From the NCBI GenBank assembly GCA_046316025.1, contig JBKCXU010000108.1, positions 62,001 to 126,000 of the forward strand: 64,000 bases of DNA, in the 5' to 3' direction. Source of the stretch: JAJTHJ01 sp046316025. GTDB taxonomy: Bacteria > Pseudomonadota > Gammaproteobacteria > Burkholderiales > Burkholderiaceae_F. A model generated the notes under the pieces. That model searched no databases, was not told the DNA's origin, and saw nothing but the letters and a program-made list of their open reading frames with translations. Of this stretch, positions 1 through 8,922 are shown piece by piece. Numbering within the stretch: the stretch's first letter is position 1; the number at the start of each line of letters is the position of its first letter. The position numbers and the translations under genes were made by a program.

Positions 1-1
1 C

Positions 2-763
2 GCCTTTGTCACCGCCCAAAGCGGCGACTGGGCGCAGGTCGCGCGCGACGCGCAGGCGGCCATCGACGCTACCGAAAAAGCCGGAAAGAAGCCCGATGAA
101 GCCGATCTGCTGCGTTTGGCCGACGCCTTGCGCCGCACCGGCAACGCCGCCGGCCAGGCCGCGGCGCTGGAGAAGCTCCTCGCCAACTACCCCAAGCCGG
201 AGTACTGGAACATCGTGCTTGCCCAGTTGCAGAGCCGACCGGGATTCTCGCAGCGGTTTGCGCTCGACGTGTACCGGCTGCGGTTGGCCACGAAGACGCT
301 GACCAAGGCCGAGGACTACGTGGAAATGACGCAACTGGCGCTGCAAGAGCGGCAGGCCGCCGAAGCGAAAAAGGTTGTCGACGAAGGCTTTGCCAACGGC
401 GTTCTGGGCAAGGGCGCCGAGGCCGAACGGCAAAAACGCCTGCAGGCGCTCGCCCACCAGCGCGCCGCGAGCGCCCCCGCCGACCTGAAAATCGCGGAGG
501 CCGAAGCGGCGGACGCAGACGCGCTGGTGCGCATTGGGCTCGCCTACGCGGGGCTAGGCGAGTACGAAAAAGGCATCGCGCTGATCCAGCAGGGCATAAA
601 GAAGGGCGGCCTGCGCCACCCGGAGGATGCACAGTTGGATCTGGGCCTGGCCTACACGCGCGCGGGCGACCGCACCAAGGCGAACCAAGCGTTTGCCGCC
701 GTGAAGGGCAAGGACGGCGCGATGGAGATCGCGCGACTGTGGATCCGTACCGCCAACCAATGA
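2..763 (+). CDS. TPR-repeat protein, 5' end outside window
   Basis: The reading frame is open from the first bases of the window, so the true start lies upstream; about 253 codons are visible. The residues are alanine-rich helices typical of tetratricopeptide repeats. Two clear TPR-like helix pairs lie near the C-terminus, one around IGLAYAGLGEYEKGIAL and one around LGLAYTRAGDRTKANQAF. TPR arrays bind other proteins and no catalytic motif is visible. The stop overlaps the ATG of a possible downstream start (ATGA), so the next gene may be in the same transcript. The exact function is not recognisable. Confidence 0.8.
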   Translation, partial: AFVTAQSGDWAQVARDAQAAIDATEKAGKKPDEADLLRLADALRRTGNAAGQAAALEKLLANYPKPEYWNIVLAQLQSRPGFSQRFALDVYRLRLATKTLTKAEDYVEMTQLALQERQAAEAKKVVDEGFANGVLGKGAEAERQKRLQALAHQRAASAPADLKIAEAEAADADALVRIGLAYAGLGEYEKGIALIQQGIKKGGLRHPEDAQLDLGLAYTRAGDRTKANQAFAAVKGKDGAMEIARLWIRTANQ

Positions 764-1440
764 CCCCGGCAACCGATATTCGTCTGTTTACCCCCTGGGC
801 GGCCAAAACGAGTCCCGGCCGAGAAGTGCTGCCGAAGTCCGCTCCGCGCGGCTCCGGCGCATACGAACGGCGACCAGTGGATCAAGGCATCTCGGGCACC
901 GCGACAGAAACCTGCAGCTTGACCCTGCTCATTGCGGCGGTCGTCTTGTGCGCGCCGGCCTTAGCTCAGACCGATCCGAGACGCGATGTGCTTGAAGAGA
1001 TCGTACGCTGCGCCGACACTCTCGATGTTTCCGCCCGATTAAGTTGCTTCGAGTCGGCAGCAGAACGCGCCCGCTCCGCTCTATCCGCTGCTGCCCCCAA
1101 TGAAGCGGCACCGCTGCCCAACCTGCGCGACGGCTTCGGCTTGGCTCAGCCGGCGGCCCCAGTCACCCGCCCCGAACAGTTTGGCAAACCCCCGGCGCCA
1201 ACCGAACAACTGCGCAGCATCTCCGCGACAGTCGTCGAGTTTGCGCGGACACCGCGGGGCAAGGCGCTGTTCATCCTCGACAATGGGCAGGTCTGGCGGC
1301 AACTCGACGCCGACAGTACCGACCTGTACTACCCGCCGGGCCGCAGCCTCAAGGCAACCATCGAGCGCGGCGCGCTCGGCAGTTACAACCTCTCCGTCGA
1401 GGGTCGCAATGCGTCGTTGAAGGTTATCCGGCTGAAGTAG
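760..1440 (+). CDS. Small exported protein with Cys/RL-C pattern, unknown function
   Basis: The start is uncertain. ATG at 760 overlaps the preceding stop (ATGA), but the first 55 or so residues look non-native. The only export-like segment, LTLLIAAVVLCAPALAQ, begins near an in-frame TTG at 919, with GTG at 877 as an intermediate choice. After it comes a pattern with one Cys, a D...RLSCF block and a C-terminal beta-rich part (VWRQLDADS, then basic residues to the end). This C-x(n)-RL-C-(F/Y) arrangement occurs in small periplasmic proteins of the VasI/TagO kind; that link is only a resemblance. Coding is supported by codon bias through the stop. Confidence 0.6.
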   Translation: MTPATDIRLFTPWAAKTSPGREVLPKSAPRGSGAYERRPVDQGISGTATETCSLTLLIAAVVLCAPALAQTDPRRDVLEEIVRCADTLDVSARLSCFESAAERARSALSAAAPNEAAPLPNLRDGFGLAQPAAPVTRPEQFGKPPAPTEQLRSISATVVEFARTPRGKALFILDNGQVWRQLDADSTDLYYPPGRSLKATIERGALGSYNLSVEGRNASLKVIRLK

Positions 1441-1457
1441 CCCGGTGCCGCTGCGAC

Positions 1458-2207
1458 TCAGGCGGCCGGCGGATCGCGCTGCAACTCGACAACGCACCGT
1501 TCCGCCCACCGACGGAACATCGCGTTGAACCAGAACAGGTTCGACACGTCTGTCGCCTCCGAGAAGTTCGTCAGCGTCTGCGCCTCGTCGCGATCTGCCA
1601 GTTGAATAGCCGGCACTTCGTTACCGGCAACCCTGACTTCCAGGCGCATCGTCGCCGCGCCGGCGCTTTGATGGACGATGCCGATCTGTATCCCAGGCGC
1701 TGGCACGAACGGGGCATCAATGAACAATTCGGTTACGGCCAGCGACAAGCGCAGCACATCTGGCGCCGCGGATGAAACTTCGACGTAACGCCGGGCCGTT
1801 AGCACTTGCAGCACGGACTGGCGTAGGCCCAACGCCACGCGCCGTTCGATCCGCTCGATGTCAGAGGAAGAGACCGGCCAACCCACGCCGCGCGTTTGGT
1901 TGATCCGCTTACGCCATCCGGTGGAAAACTCGACCCGCGGTGCATCGAGCATCACGCGCCGGTGTTCAGCCAGCGTGATACTTGGCCTCCGATACAGTTG
2001 GTCAAACAGCGGCGACTGAACTTCAATCAAGCCCGAAGCGGTTGATTCGAATCCGCCGGTCGGCTTTGCCGCACGCGCCGACGACGCGAGCAGCGCCGCT
2101 GCGCCCGCGCACAGCAAACTCCGGCGCGACAGGACTGGGCGGCCGCGGCTCAACCGCCCGCCCAAGAAAAGGCTCAAAGGAAGGCGGGACTCGAAATCCA
2201 TACGCAC
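1458..2207 (-). CDS. DUF3313-like exported protein
   Basis: A 249-residue protein with an N-terminal twin-arginine-like export signal (SRRSLLCAG, hydrophobic stretch, then SARA around residues 28-47). Translation might begin at a later codon, since the first 25 residues are basic and long. The mature part begins SGLIEVQSPLFDQLYRRP and contains a HRRVMLDAPRVEF block, which matches the style of the DUF3313 family of envelope proteins. It converges with the upstream exported protein, separated by a short gap. No catalytic residues are apparent and the role is unknown. Confidence 0.65.
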   Translation of the reverse strand: MRMDFESRLPLSLFLGGRLSRGRPVLSRRSLLCAGAAALLASSARAAKPTGGFESTASGLIEVQSPLFDQLYRRPSITLAEHRRVMLDAPRVEFSTGWRKRINQTRGVGWPVSSSDIERIERRVALGLRQSVLQVLTARRYVEVSSAAPDVLRLSLAVTELFIDAPFVPAPGIQIGIVHQSAGAATMRLEVRVAGNEVPAIQLADRDEAQTLTNFSEATDVSNLFWFNAMFRRWAERCVVELQRDPPAA

Positions 2208-2226
2208 ATTATGAAAAGCACTCCCT

Positions 2227-2258
2227 AGAAAGCAAAGCGGCGGGCCGACGCCCGCCGC
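2227..2258 (-). terminator. Rho-independent terminator after the TonB receptor
   Basis: A 9-bp GC stem (GCGGCGGGC, loop of 4, GCCCGCCGC) is followed on the minus strand by TTTGCTTTCT. It lies just after the TonB-dependent receptor stop codon at 2282. Confidence 0.7.
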
Positions 2259-2281
2259 CGTGACTTGCCAAATCAGTGCGC

Positions 2282-5248
2282 CTAAAACTTGGCGGTAAGC
2301 CCAAGCCAGAGCGACCGTCCAAGATACGAGTAGACCCCCGGAAAGGTATTGCCATTGCCGTTAATGGAAGGGCCGGCGACGTTACTGTTGACCACTGGGG
2401 GGTCTTTGTCAAAGAGGTTGTTGATACCGGCCCGCACCGTAAACACCTTGTCGGGGGTCCATGTCAGGGCCAAGTCCCAGTACTGTTGAGAACCGATCTC
2501 GCGATCCGGCGGATTGAACGCGCCGGCCAACTGCGGATCGGAACTCGATGAGTCGATCTCGACCGCGCCAATGTAGCGCCAAGTCAGACCGGCGAACACG
2601 TTCCACGGCGTATTCCAGCTGAAGCGCAACCAGTTACGCCACTCAGGCGACGGGGACCCGCAGGTCGAACCGTAGTAGCCCGCACAGTCGTACTCCGGGC
2701 CGTTGGGCAGCGGCTGCGTCTTGTACGACGCCACCCACGTACTGCGCCACTCGGCGCCCACAGTTCCCCACCCAGACACGGGTTGCGACCAGTTCAAGCC
2801 TAAGTCGACCCCGCTGGTGCTAACGCCGCCAAGATTCTGGTTCAGCGCCACCACCTGCCCGCCGCTGTCGGAGACCCACAGCGTGCCGTTGCCATCGCGC
2901 TGCACCTGGTCGCAGAACAGCCCCGACTCCAGACACTGATTCAGAATCAAGCTGGGCTGCAAATTGCCGATCACGTCCTTGATGTCGATGCTCCAGTAAT
3001 CGATCGTCGCGGAGAGCGTCGGCAGAGGCTGAGCGACCAAGCCCAGAGTCCAGGTGTTGGCGGTCTCGGGCTTGAGCGAGGTGTTACCACCTTGCAAGAA
3101 TGTGTACTGCCCCGCCGGGCTGTTCAGCAGACTCGATCCGTACTGGCTTGCTGGCAAGCCAGTGCGCAGGCATTCCTCCACCGTTGCCGTCGGGTTCGGG
3201 CCGCAGGGGTCCGCGTTCAGGTCGAACAGGTTGTTGCCTTGTGCGAGAAACAGTTCGTTGATGTTGGCCGCACGGATCGCGCGCGAATAGGTACCGCGCA
3301 GCTTGACCTGGTCGATCGGTGAGTAGTCTCCACCGACCGAGTAGGTGTTGGCCGTCGAACTGCTGCCCGCGCTATTGCTGTAGTCGGAGTAACGGTAACT
3401 GCCGGTCAAGTTCATCGACTTGATGCCCGGCAGATCCTCGGCAATCGGCAGCCGGAACTCGATATAAGGCTCCCATACGTCGATGTTGCCGCTGCGGCCG
3501 ATCGACGCACCCCCCTGGCCGGCGAGATCGCCGGTCGAGAAAGCGGTGTCGGTCAACAACTGCAGCGAGTCGCGCCGCCACTCCAGGCCGCCCGCAAACG
3601 CCAAGCCGTTCTTCGCGGTTGGGAGCGTCCAGCCATAAGCTGCACCCAGATCAGAGCTGAGATTCAGGCCCCAGACGGTTTGTGCGGTGTAGCCGCTTTG
3701 GAAGCCCGGAGTCTGCAGGTATGCGAGTGCTGCGGAAGTGACGCCGCCCGACTGAAAGATGTTGTACGGGACGCAATTGGGGTCGGTGCCGTTAAGCACC
3801 GACCGGCAAACCGGCCGGCCCGTACTGGGGTCGGTCACCACGTCCAGTGCGCGCGCGATCCGCGCGTTGGAAAAGTCGTTCTGGTAGTTCGAGTTGAAGT
3901 TGTTCTTCTGGTATTGGCCCCAGACGTTGTAACTCCACTTTTGATCGAATACGTCGCCCTTGGCGCCGAGCACGTAGCGGAAGTTGGAATACTCAATGTT
4001 GTCCTGGCGCCCACCGCCTTCGACGTTACGGCGCCCGATAAAAAGATCGGTCGGATCGGCGCCGATACCCAGCGCGCTGATGAAGGACGGCGACAGCAAG
4101 GGATTCTCCGTGCTGAGTTGTTGCTGAGACACGAAGATCCCGCTCGGCGCAATCTGCGCCGTGGTCTGATCGTTCATGAAGCCAAACTCGCCATAAACGC
4201 GGACCTGCGGAAGCACGTCGTAATGGGCGAACGCGAAGGCAGACCAGGTTTCGCGCGGACGTTGGTAGTAATTGGTAGGCGCAAAGTTGTACTGGTCGGT
4301 GGCGTTTGCGAACGGCCGCACATTGCCTTGCGCGTCGGCAATCGTAAAGTTTCGGCCCGTGGTCAAATTAGTGAACCGGCCGGTGGCGGCAGTACCCGAT
4401 CCGCCGCAGACATAGGGCTGCGCCGGATTGGTGGTCGAATTGATCGCGCACGAGCTGTAGTCGTAGTCGGCTTGGAGGATCGGATCGGTCTTCTGATAGC
4501 CGAGAAACATGGTCGCGTTGCCCTTGTTGTCGGCGAAGTTGCTGCCCATGGTCAGACTGATGTTGTTGACGCGACCGCCGAAGGTGATGTCGTCGGGCAC
4601 CTTGAACTGCGAAGGATTGGTCTGTGCACGCTGGGCGACAATGTCCCCGACAAAGCTGTCCTGCTGGTGATTGTTCCCGCGCAGGTTGTAGTCGATCTGA
4701 ACCCCTTCAAACCGGTCGTTAAGCACATAGTTGACCACGCCGGCTACCGCGTCGGAACCATAAATCGAAGAGGCACCACCGGTGAGCACGTCCACCCGCT
4801 GGATCAGCGACCCAGGAATGAAGTTGATGTTTGGGGCATAACCGCCTTGGAGCGGGCTGCCCGGAGCCATCCGTCGACCATTCAGCAACGTCAGCGTACG
4901 AACGGTGCCGATGTTGCGCAGATCGATCGTCCCGGTACCCGTCGCGCCATTGGACTGGGAAGTGTCCTGCACCACGTACACGGACGGCAGCCGCGCGGTG
5001 ATGTTGACCGTATCGGTCTGGCCGCTGATCGCGATCTCCTTGGCAGTGATCACGCTGACCGGGCTCTCGGACTCGGTCTCGATCCGCAGAATGCGGGAGC
5101 CGGTGACTTCAACGCGCTCAAGCTTCTCGGGCTGCGCGGCGGCTTGTGGCTGCTGCTGCGCAGCCGCCGGGCCGACCACCAGCAATGCACTGGCCAGCCC
5201 TCCAAAGGCGAGTGCGAGCCCGCCTGCGATCGGTTTGGTTCTGAACAT
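2282..5248 (-). CDS. TonB-dependent outer-membrane receptor
   Basis: A 988-residue outer-membrane receptor that takes up a ligand, powered by TonB-ExbBD. Residues 1-30 form a signal peptide ending in AAA. A TonB-box/plug start (VEVTGSRI) follows near residue 47. The plug carries LTLLNGRRM and GGASSIYGSDAVAGVVNYVL, the usual hallmark of the family, and the rest is a beta-barrel ending in a terminal Phe (LTAKF), the outer-membrane insertion signal. The length is typical of the large receptors common in xanthomonads and sphingomonads. The substrate cannot be read from sequence. No FecI/FecR regulators are adjacent; the nearest genes are a peptide-type ABC importer, which is compatible with peptide or metal uptake but proves nothing. 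A terminator follows the gene. Confidence 0.93.
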   Translation of the reverse strand: MFRTKPIAGGLALAFGGLASALLVVGPAAAQQQPQAAAQPEKLERVEVTGSRILRIETESESPVSVITAKEIAISGQTDTVNITARLPSVYVVQDTSQSNGATGTGTIDLRNIGTVRTLTLLNGRRMAPGSPLQGGYAPNINFIPGSLIQRVDVLTGGASSIYGSDAVAGVVNYVLNDRFEGVQIDYNLRGNNHQQDSFVGDIVAQRAQTNPSQFKVPDDITFGGRVNNISLTMGSNFADNKGNATMFLGYQKTDPILQADYDYSSCAINSTTNPAQPYVCGGSGTAATGRFTNLTTGRNFTIADAQGNVRPFANATDQYNFAPTNYYQRPRETWSAFAFAHYDVLPQVRVYGEFGFMNDQTTAQIAPSGIFVSQQQLSTENPLLSPSFISALGIGADPTDLFIGRRNVEGGGRQDNIEYSNFRYVLGAKGDVFDQKWSYNVWGQYQKNNFNSNYQNDFSNARIARALDVVTDPSTGRPVCRSVLNGTDPNCVPYNIFQSGGVTSAALAYLQTPGFQSGYTAQTVWGLNLSSDLGAAYGWTLPTAKNGLAFAGGLEWRRDSLQLLTDTAFSTGDLAGQGGASIGRSGNIDVWEPYIEFRLPIAEDLPGIKSMNLTGSYRYSDYSNSAGSSSTANTYSVGGDYSPIDQVKLRGTYSRAIRAANINELFLAQGNNLFDLNADPCGPNPTATVEECLRTGLPASQYGSSLLNSPAGQYTFLQGGNTSLKPETANTWTLGLVAQPLPTLSATIDYWSIDIKDVIGNLQPSLILNQCLESGLFCDQVQRDGNGTLWVSDSGGQVVALNQNLGGVSTSGVDLGLNWSQPVSGWGTVGAEWRSTWVASYKTQPLPNGPEYDCAGYYGSTCGSPSPEWRNWLRFSWNTPWNVFAGLTWRYIGAVEIDSSSSDPQLAGAFNPPDREIGSQQYWDLALTWTPDKVFTVRAGINNLFDKDPPVVNSNVAGPSINGNGNTFPGVYSYLGRSLWLGLTAKF

Positions 5249-5559
5249 TGGAATACCCCCAGGTGGTAAATCGACGATGATCCAAATCCCCTGCCAGCCG
5301 ATGAAGGCGTCCGCGCTGAAGCGACTTCCTTAATCGGCTGCAAGTACGGCGATTAAAGCGGTCAGTCCGCGTCGAGCGCAACTCAAAGGGGCAAGGCACC
5401 GACAGAATTCGGCGTGCACGTTGCTTTTGTGTGACAGCCTGTAACGGGGAGTCCGAATCCGCAACAGTGCGTGAGGCGAGCCGTCGGGCCGGCCGCCGCG
5501 GGCGCGCCTGCGATGCGCTGCGCCGCGATCGACGGTGGCGAGACCGCCTACTGCGGCAG
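5249..5559. other. Intergenic stretch, TonB receptor leader
   Basis: No gene is seen here. The minus-strand part nearest the receptor holds its leader, with a G-rich ribosome-binding stretch (CTGGGGG) seven bases before ATG. No B12-box-like or Fur-box-like motif was recognised. The other end is the 3' flank of the ABC ATPase. Confidence 0.5.
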
Positions 5560-7476
5560 CTATCGGCCGCGCGGCACGGCAGCGAGCAGGGTTCGCGTGT
5601 AGTCCGCCTGCGGCGCGCCCAGTACCCGCTGCGCCGGACCCGCTTCGACGATCCGCCCCCCCTGCATCACCGCAATCTCGTCGGCGAGGTACTCGACGAC
5701 GCCGAAGTTGTGGGTGATGAAGAGGTAGGCCACGCCGAGCTCGTCTTGAAGCTCGCGCAGCAGGTTGAGGATCTGCGCCTGCACCGATACGTCGAGCGCG
5801 CTGGTGGGCTCGTCGCAGACGATCAGCCGCGGCTCGACCGCCAACGCGCGGGCGATGGCCAGCCGCTGGCGCTGGCCGCCGGAGAACTCGTGCGGGTGTT
5901 TGCTGAGGGCGTCGCGGCGCAGGCCGACGCGGTCGATCAGCGTGGCGATGCGGCGGGTGCGCTCGGCGGCTTCCAGTTCGGGGCGCAGCGCGGCCAATCC
6001 TTCTTCGAGGATTTCGGCCACGCGCAGCCGCGGGTTGAGCGAGGCAAACGGGTCTTGGAAGACAATCTGCATATGCTGGCGCGCGGCGCGCAGAGCCTCG
6101 CCGTGCAGGCGGTGCAGCGGGCGGCCGTCCAGCAACGCCTCGCCTTGCACGTGCGCGCTGCCGTGCAGAAGTTGCAGCAGCGCCTTGCCGGTGGTGGTCT
6201 TGCCGCAGCCGGATTCGCCCACCAGCGCCAGGGTGCGACCGACGTGCAGCGAGAAGGAGATGCCGTCCACGGCCTTTACGTAGCCGGTGGCGCGCTTGAG
6301 CAGGCCGCTGCGGATCGGGAACCAGACGCGGTAGTCGCGGAGTTCGAGCAGCGGCGTTTCGGACGCGTCGGTTTCTGCCTGCTCCCACCCCTTTCCCAGC
6401 GAGGGGAAGGTGGGGACAGGGATGGGTTCTTGGGCCGCTAAACCCATCCCCACCCCCGCCCTCCCCTTGAAGAGGAGGGAGTTCGCACTCGCGTCGGGCG
6501 GGTCGTACCGATCGATAGCGAGCAGACACCGCACCGCCCGCCCGTCATCCGACGCGACCAATTCCGGTGCCTCGCTGCGGCAGCGCTCGATCACCCGCGG
6601 ACAGCGCTCGGCAAAGCGACAACCTACGAACTCCTGGTCCAGCGCCGGCACGGTGCCGCCAATGGCCGCGAGCGCGCGACCGCGGTGCGCAGTGGCGGGC
6701 AGTGCATCGAGCAGCAGGCGCGCATAGGGGTGCCGCGGGCGCGCGAGGAACTCCGCGGCCGGTGCGATCTCGACGATCTGGCCCGCGTACATCAGCGCCA
6801 CGCGCTGCGCCATCTCGGCCACGATGCCCAGGTCGTGCGTGATTAGCAGAAGCGCCATCCCCTGCTCGCGTTGCAGGTCGCGCAGCAGGTCGAGAATCTG
6901 CTTCTGGATCGTCACGTCCAGCGCGGTGGTCGGCTCGTCGGCCAGCAGCACGTCGGGTCGCGCGGCGAGCGCGATGGCGATCATCACGCGCTGCTTCTGT
7001 CCGCCGGACAACTGGAACGGATAGCCGTCGATCCGCCGCTCGGGTTCGGGCAGGCCGACCCGCCGGAGCCAGTCGAGCGCCTGCGCGCGCGCCGCCTTGC
7101 CGCGCAGCGGCGTGTGCAGCTCGATCGCCTCGACGATCTGGTCGCCCACCCGCAGCACAGGGTTCAGGCTCGTGCCCGGCTCCTGGAAAATCATGCCGAT
7201 GCGCCGGCCGCGCACTTCGCGCATGCGCGCTTCGGGCAGTTGCACGAGGTCGGTATCGTCCAGTCGAACTGCACCGCGTTCCACGCGACCGTTGTCCGGC
7301 AGCAGCCGCAGGATCGAGGCGGCCGTCATCGACTTGCCGCAACCGGATTCGCCCACCAACGCGAAGGTCTCGCCGCGGCCGATTGCGAGCGTCAACGCCT
7401 CCACCACGCGCACGAGACCGCGCTCGGTGTCGAGCACGGTGTGCAGATTGTCGAGCGCGATGGCCGGCGCGTTCAT
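5560..7476 (-). CDS. Fused double ATP-binding subunit of peptide-type ABC importer (YejF-like)
   Basis: A 638-residue protein with two complete ABC ATPase modules that hydrolyse ATP to drive the importer encoded upstream. Module 1 (about residues 4-325) has Walker A GESGCGKS, signature LSGGQKQR and Walker B VLLADEPTTALD, plus a C-terminal oligopeptide-transporter segment with the usual cysteines. Module 2 (about 372-638) has GESGCGKTT, FSGGQRQR and LIVCDEPTSALD. The start ATG overlaps the permease stop by 4 bases (ATGA), so translation is probably coupled. The fusion matches the plan of YejF. Oddity: the linker at residues 333-365 is encoded by a family-B palindromic repeat read in frame. Confidence 0.93.
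   Translation of the reverse strand: MNAPAIALDNLHTVLDTERGLVRVVEALTLAIGRGETFALVGESGCGKSMTAASILRLLPDNGRVERGAVRLDDTDLVQLPEARMREVRGRRIGMIFQEPGTSLNPVLRVGDQIVEAIELHTPLRGKAARAQALDWLRRVGLPEPERRIDGYPFQLSGGQKQRVMIAIALAARPDVLLADEPTTALDVTIQKQILDLLRDLQREQGMALLLITHDLGIVAEMAQRVALMYAGQIVEIAPAAEFLARPRHPYARLLLDALPATAHRGRALAAIGGTVPALDQEFVGCRFAERCPRVIERCRSEAPELVASDDGRAVRCLLAIDRYDPPDASANSLLFKGRAGVGMGLAAQEPIPVPTFPSLGKGWEQAETDASETPLLELRDYRVWFPIRSGLLKRATGYVKAVDGISFSLHVGRTLALVGESGCGKTTTGKALLQLLHGSAHVQGEALLDGRPLHRLHGEALRAARQHMQIVFQDPFASLNPRLRVAEILEEGLAALRPELEAAERTRRIATLIDRVGLRRDALSKHPHEFSGGQRQRLAIARALAVEPRLIVCDEPTSALDVSVQAQILNLLRELQDELGVAYLFITHNFGVVEYLADEIAVMQGGRIVEAGPAQRVLGAPQADYTRTLLAAVPRGR
6383..6480. repeat. Family-B palindromic repeat inside a coding sequence
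   Basis: The segment has G/C-rich halves with ACCCATCCCCACCC and CTCCCCTTGA, the same blocks seen near 14.8 and 27.3 kb. It lies wholly inside the fused ABC ATPase gene and is translated as the inter-module linker. Confidence 0.8.
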
Positions 7477-8915
7477 GACCGAGCGGGACGGCGCAGCCAC
7501 CGTCGCGGCCGAAACACCCGCGAACGCGGGTCGAAGGCTTCGCGCACGGCGTCGGCAAAGAGATTGGCCGACAGCACCAGCGCGAACATGAAAGCAAAGG
7601 CCGTGGCGAGCGTCCACCAGATGGCGGGTTCGCGGGCGAGTTCGAAGCGCGAGGTGGAGATCAGCGTGCCAAAGCTCGCCATCGCCGGGTCGACCCCGAC
7701 GCCGACGTAGGACAGGATCGCCTCGGCCAGCACCAGAGTGGAAAACGCGATCACCGTCTGGATCAGCACGATGTGCGTCAGGTTGGGCAGGATGTGTCGC
7801 CGCAAGATGCGCGCACCGCGCACGCCAAAGGCCTGCGCCGCCTGCACGTATTCCATCTCGGCGAGCTTCATCGTCTCGCCGCGCACCAGGCGGCACAGTT
7901 CGGTCCAGCTGGACAGGCCGAGAATCACGCAAAGGAAAAACAACCGCGCGTCGGTGCGCTGTGCGGACGTCTGGAACAACTCCGCGTTGTTGTCGATAAA
8001 CAATTGCAGGATCAGCACCGCCGCGGCGATCAGCAGCACATACGGGATCGAGTTGATCACCGTGTAGACGTACTGCACCGTCGCGTCGACCCAGCCGCGC
8101 AGGTAGCCGGCGGCCAGCCCGAGCCCGACCGCGAAGGGCAGCGTGACCAGTGTCGTCATGGTGCCGATCACGAGCGCGGTGCGGATGCTCTTCAGCGCAA
8201 CCACCAGCAGGCCGTTGCCGACGCGGTCGGTGCCGAAGACGTGATAGTTGAGCGACAGCACCGCGCAGGCACCGGTCGCCACCAGCAGCAGCGCCAGCGT
8301 GACCAGCACCGCACGCAGCGGCATCTCGGTGTTGCCGCGGGCGATGTCGCCCCAGGCCGCGCGCGGCGACAACGCGTGCCGGCGCGCGTAGGCGCGCGCC
8401 ACCGCGAACGCGAGCGCCGCCGCGAGCGCCAGCCCGGCCAGTGCACCGGCCGCGGCGCGCGCCAGCACGTCGGGCAGCCATTGCCGTTCGGGGTCGGTCA
8501 GGTGGGCGCCGCCGTAGCGCAGCCGCGGGTAGTCGCGCACGACCTGGCCGTCGCGCTCGACCGCTTCTTTCTGAAAGCCACGCCACGCGAGCGGCGCGGA
8601 GTAGCTGTTCTCGGCGCCGTAGGTGAGCCGGGTCAACGCCAGATCCAGCACCGACTTTGTGACCGGCGACCAGGCCGCCTCGGCCTCGGCGGTGGCCGGC
8701 AGGCGGACGCGAAAGTGCAGCGAGTCGAGCAGCCCGACCAGCACGAACGCCGCCAGCACCGTTGCCGATACCGCACCCACCGGCTGCCGCAGCGCCAGCC
8801 GCCAGTTGGCGCGCGCCAACGGCGCGCGGCGCAGGTGGCGCACGTAGAAGACGACGGCCAGCAGCAGCAGGAGTACCACCGCATCGGTCCAGAGCAGGAC
8901 GGGTTTGAAGGGCAT
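7473..8915 (-). CDS. ABC importer permease, DppC/YejE type
   Basis: A 480-residue inner-membrane permease of the binding-protein-dependent family. ATG at 8915 is chosen because the longer frame upstream lies in the preceding permease gene. There are hydrophobic segments near residues 8-25 and 47-65, a long periplasmic insert, then a core of about five membrane helices. The EAA loop appears as EYVQAAQAFGVRGARIL, the contact point with the ATPase. It is longer than usual DppC proteins (about 300) because of an extra N-terminal region with two membrane spans. It sits 7 bases after the DppB-type gene and overlaps the ATPase start. Confidence 0.92.
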   Translation of the reverse strand: MPFKPVLLWTDAVVLLLLLAVVFYVRHLRRAPLARANWRLALRQPVGAVSATVLAAFVLVGLLDSLHFRVRLPATAEAEAAWSPVTKSVLDLALTRLTYGAENSYSAPLAWRGFQKEAVERDGQVVRDYPRLRYGGAHLTDPERQWLPDVLARAAAGALAGLALAAALAFAVARAYARRHALSPRAAWGDIARGNTEMPLRAVLVTLALLLVATGACAVLSLNYHVFGTDRVGNGLLVVALKSIRTALVIGTMTTLVTLPFAVGLGLAAGYLRGWVDATVQYVYTVINSIPYVLLIAAAVLILQLFIDNNAELFQTSAQRTDARLFFLCVILGLSSWTELCRLVRGETMKLAEMEYVQAAQAFGVRGARILRRHILPNLTHIVLIQTVIAFSTLVLAEAILSYVGVGVDPAMASFGTLISTSRFELAREPAIWWTLATAFAFMFALVLSANLFADAVREAFDPRSRVFRPRRWLRRPARS

Positions 8916-8922
8916 CGCCGCG

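Noticed and set aside
3680..5269. A 529-codon plus-strand frame opposite the TonB receptor
   Set aside because: Shadow of the receptor gene; no recognisable domain.
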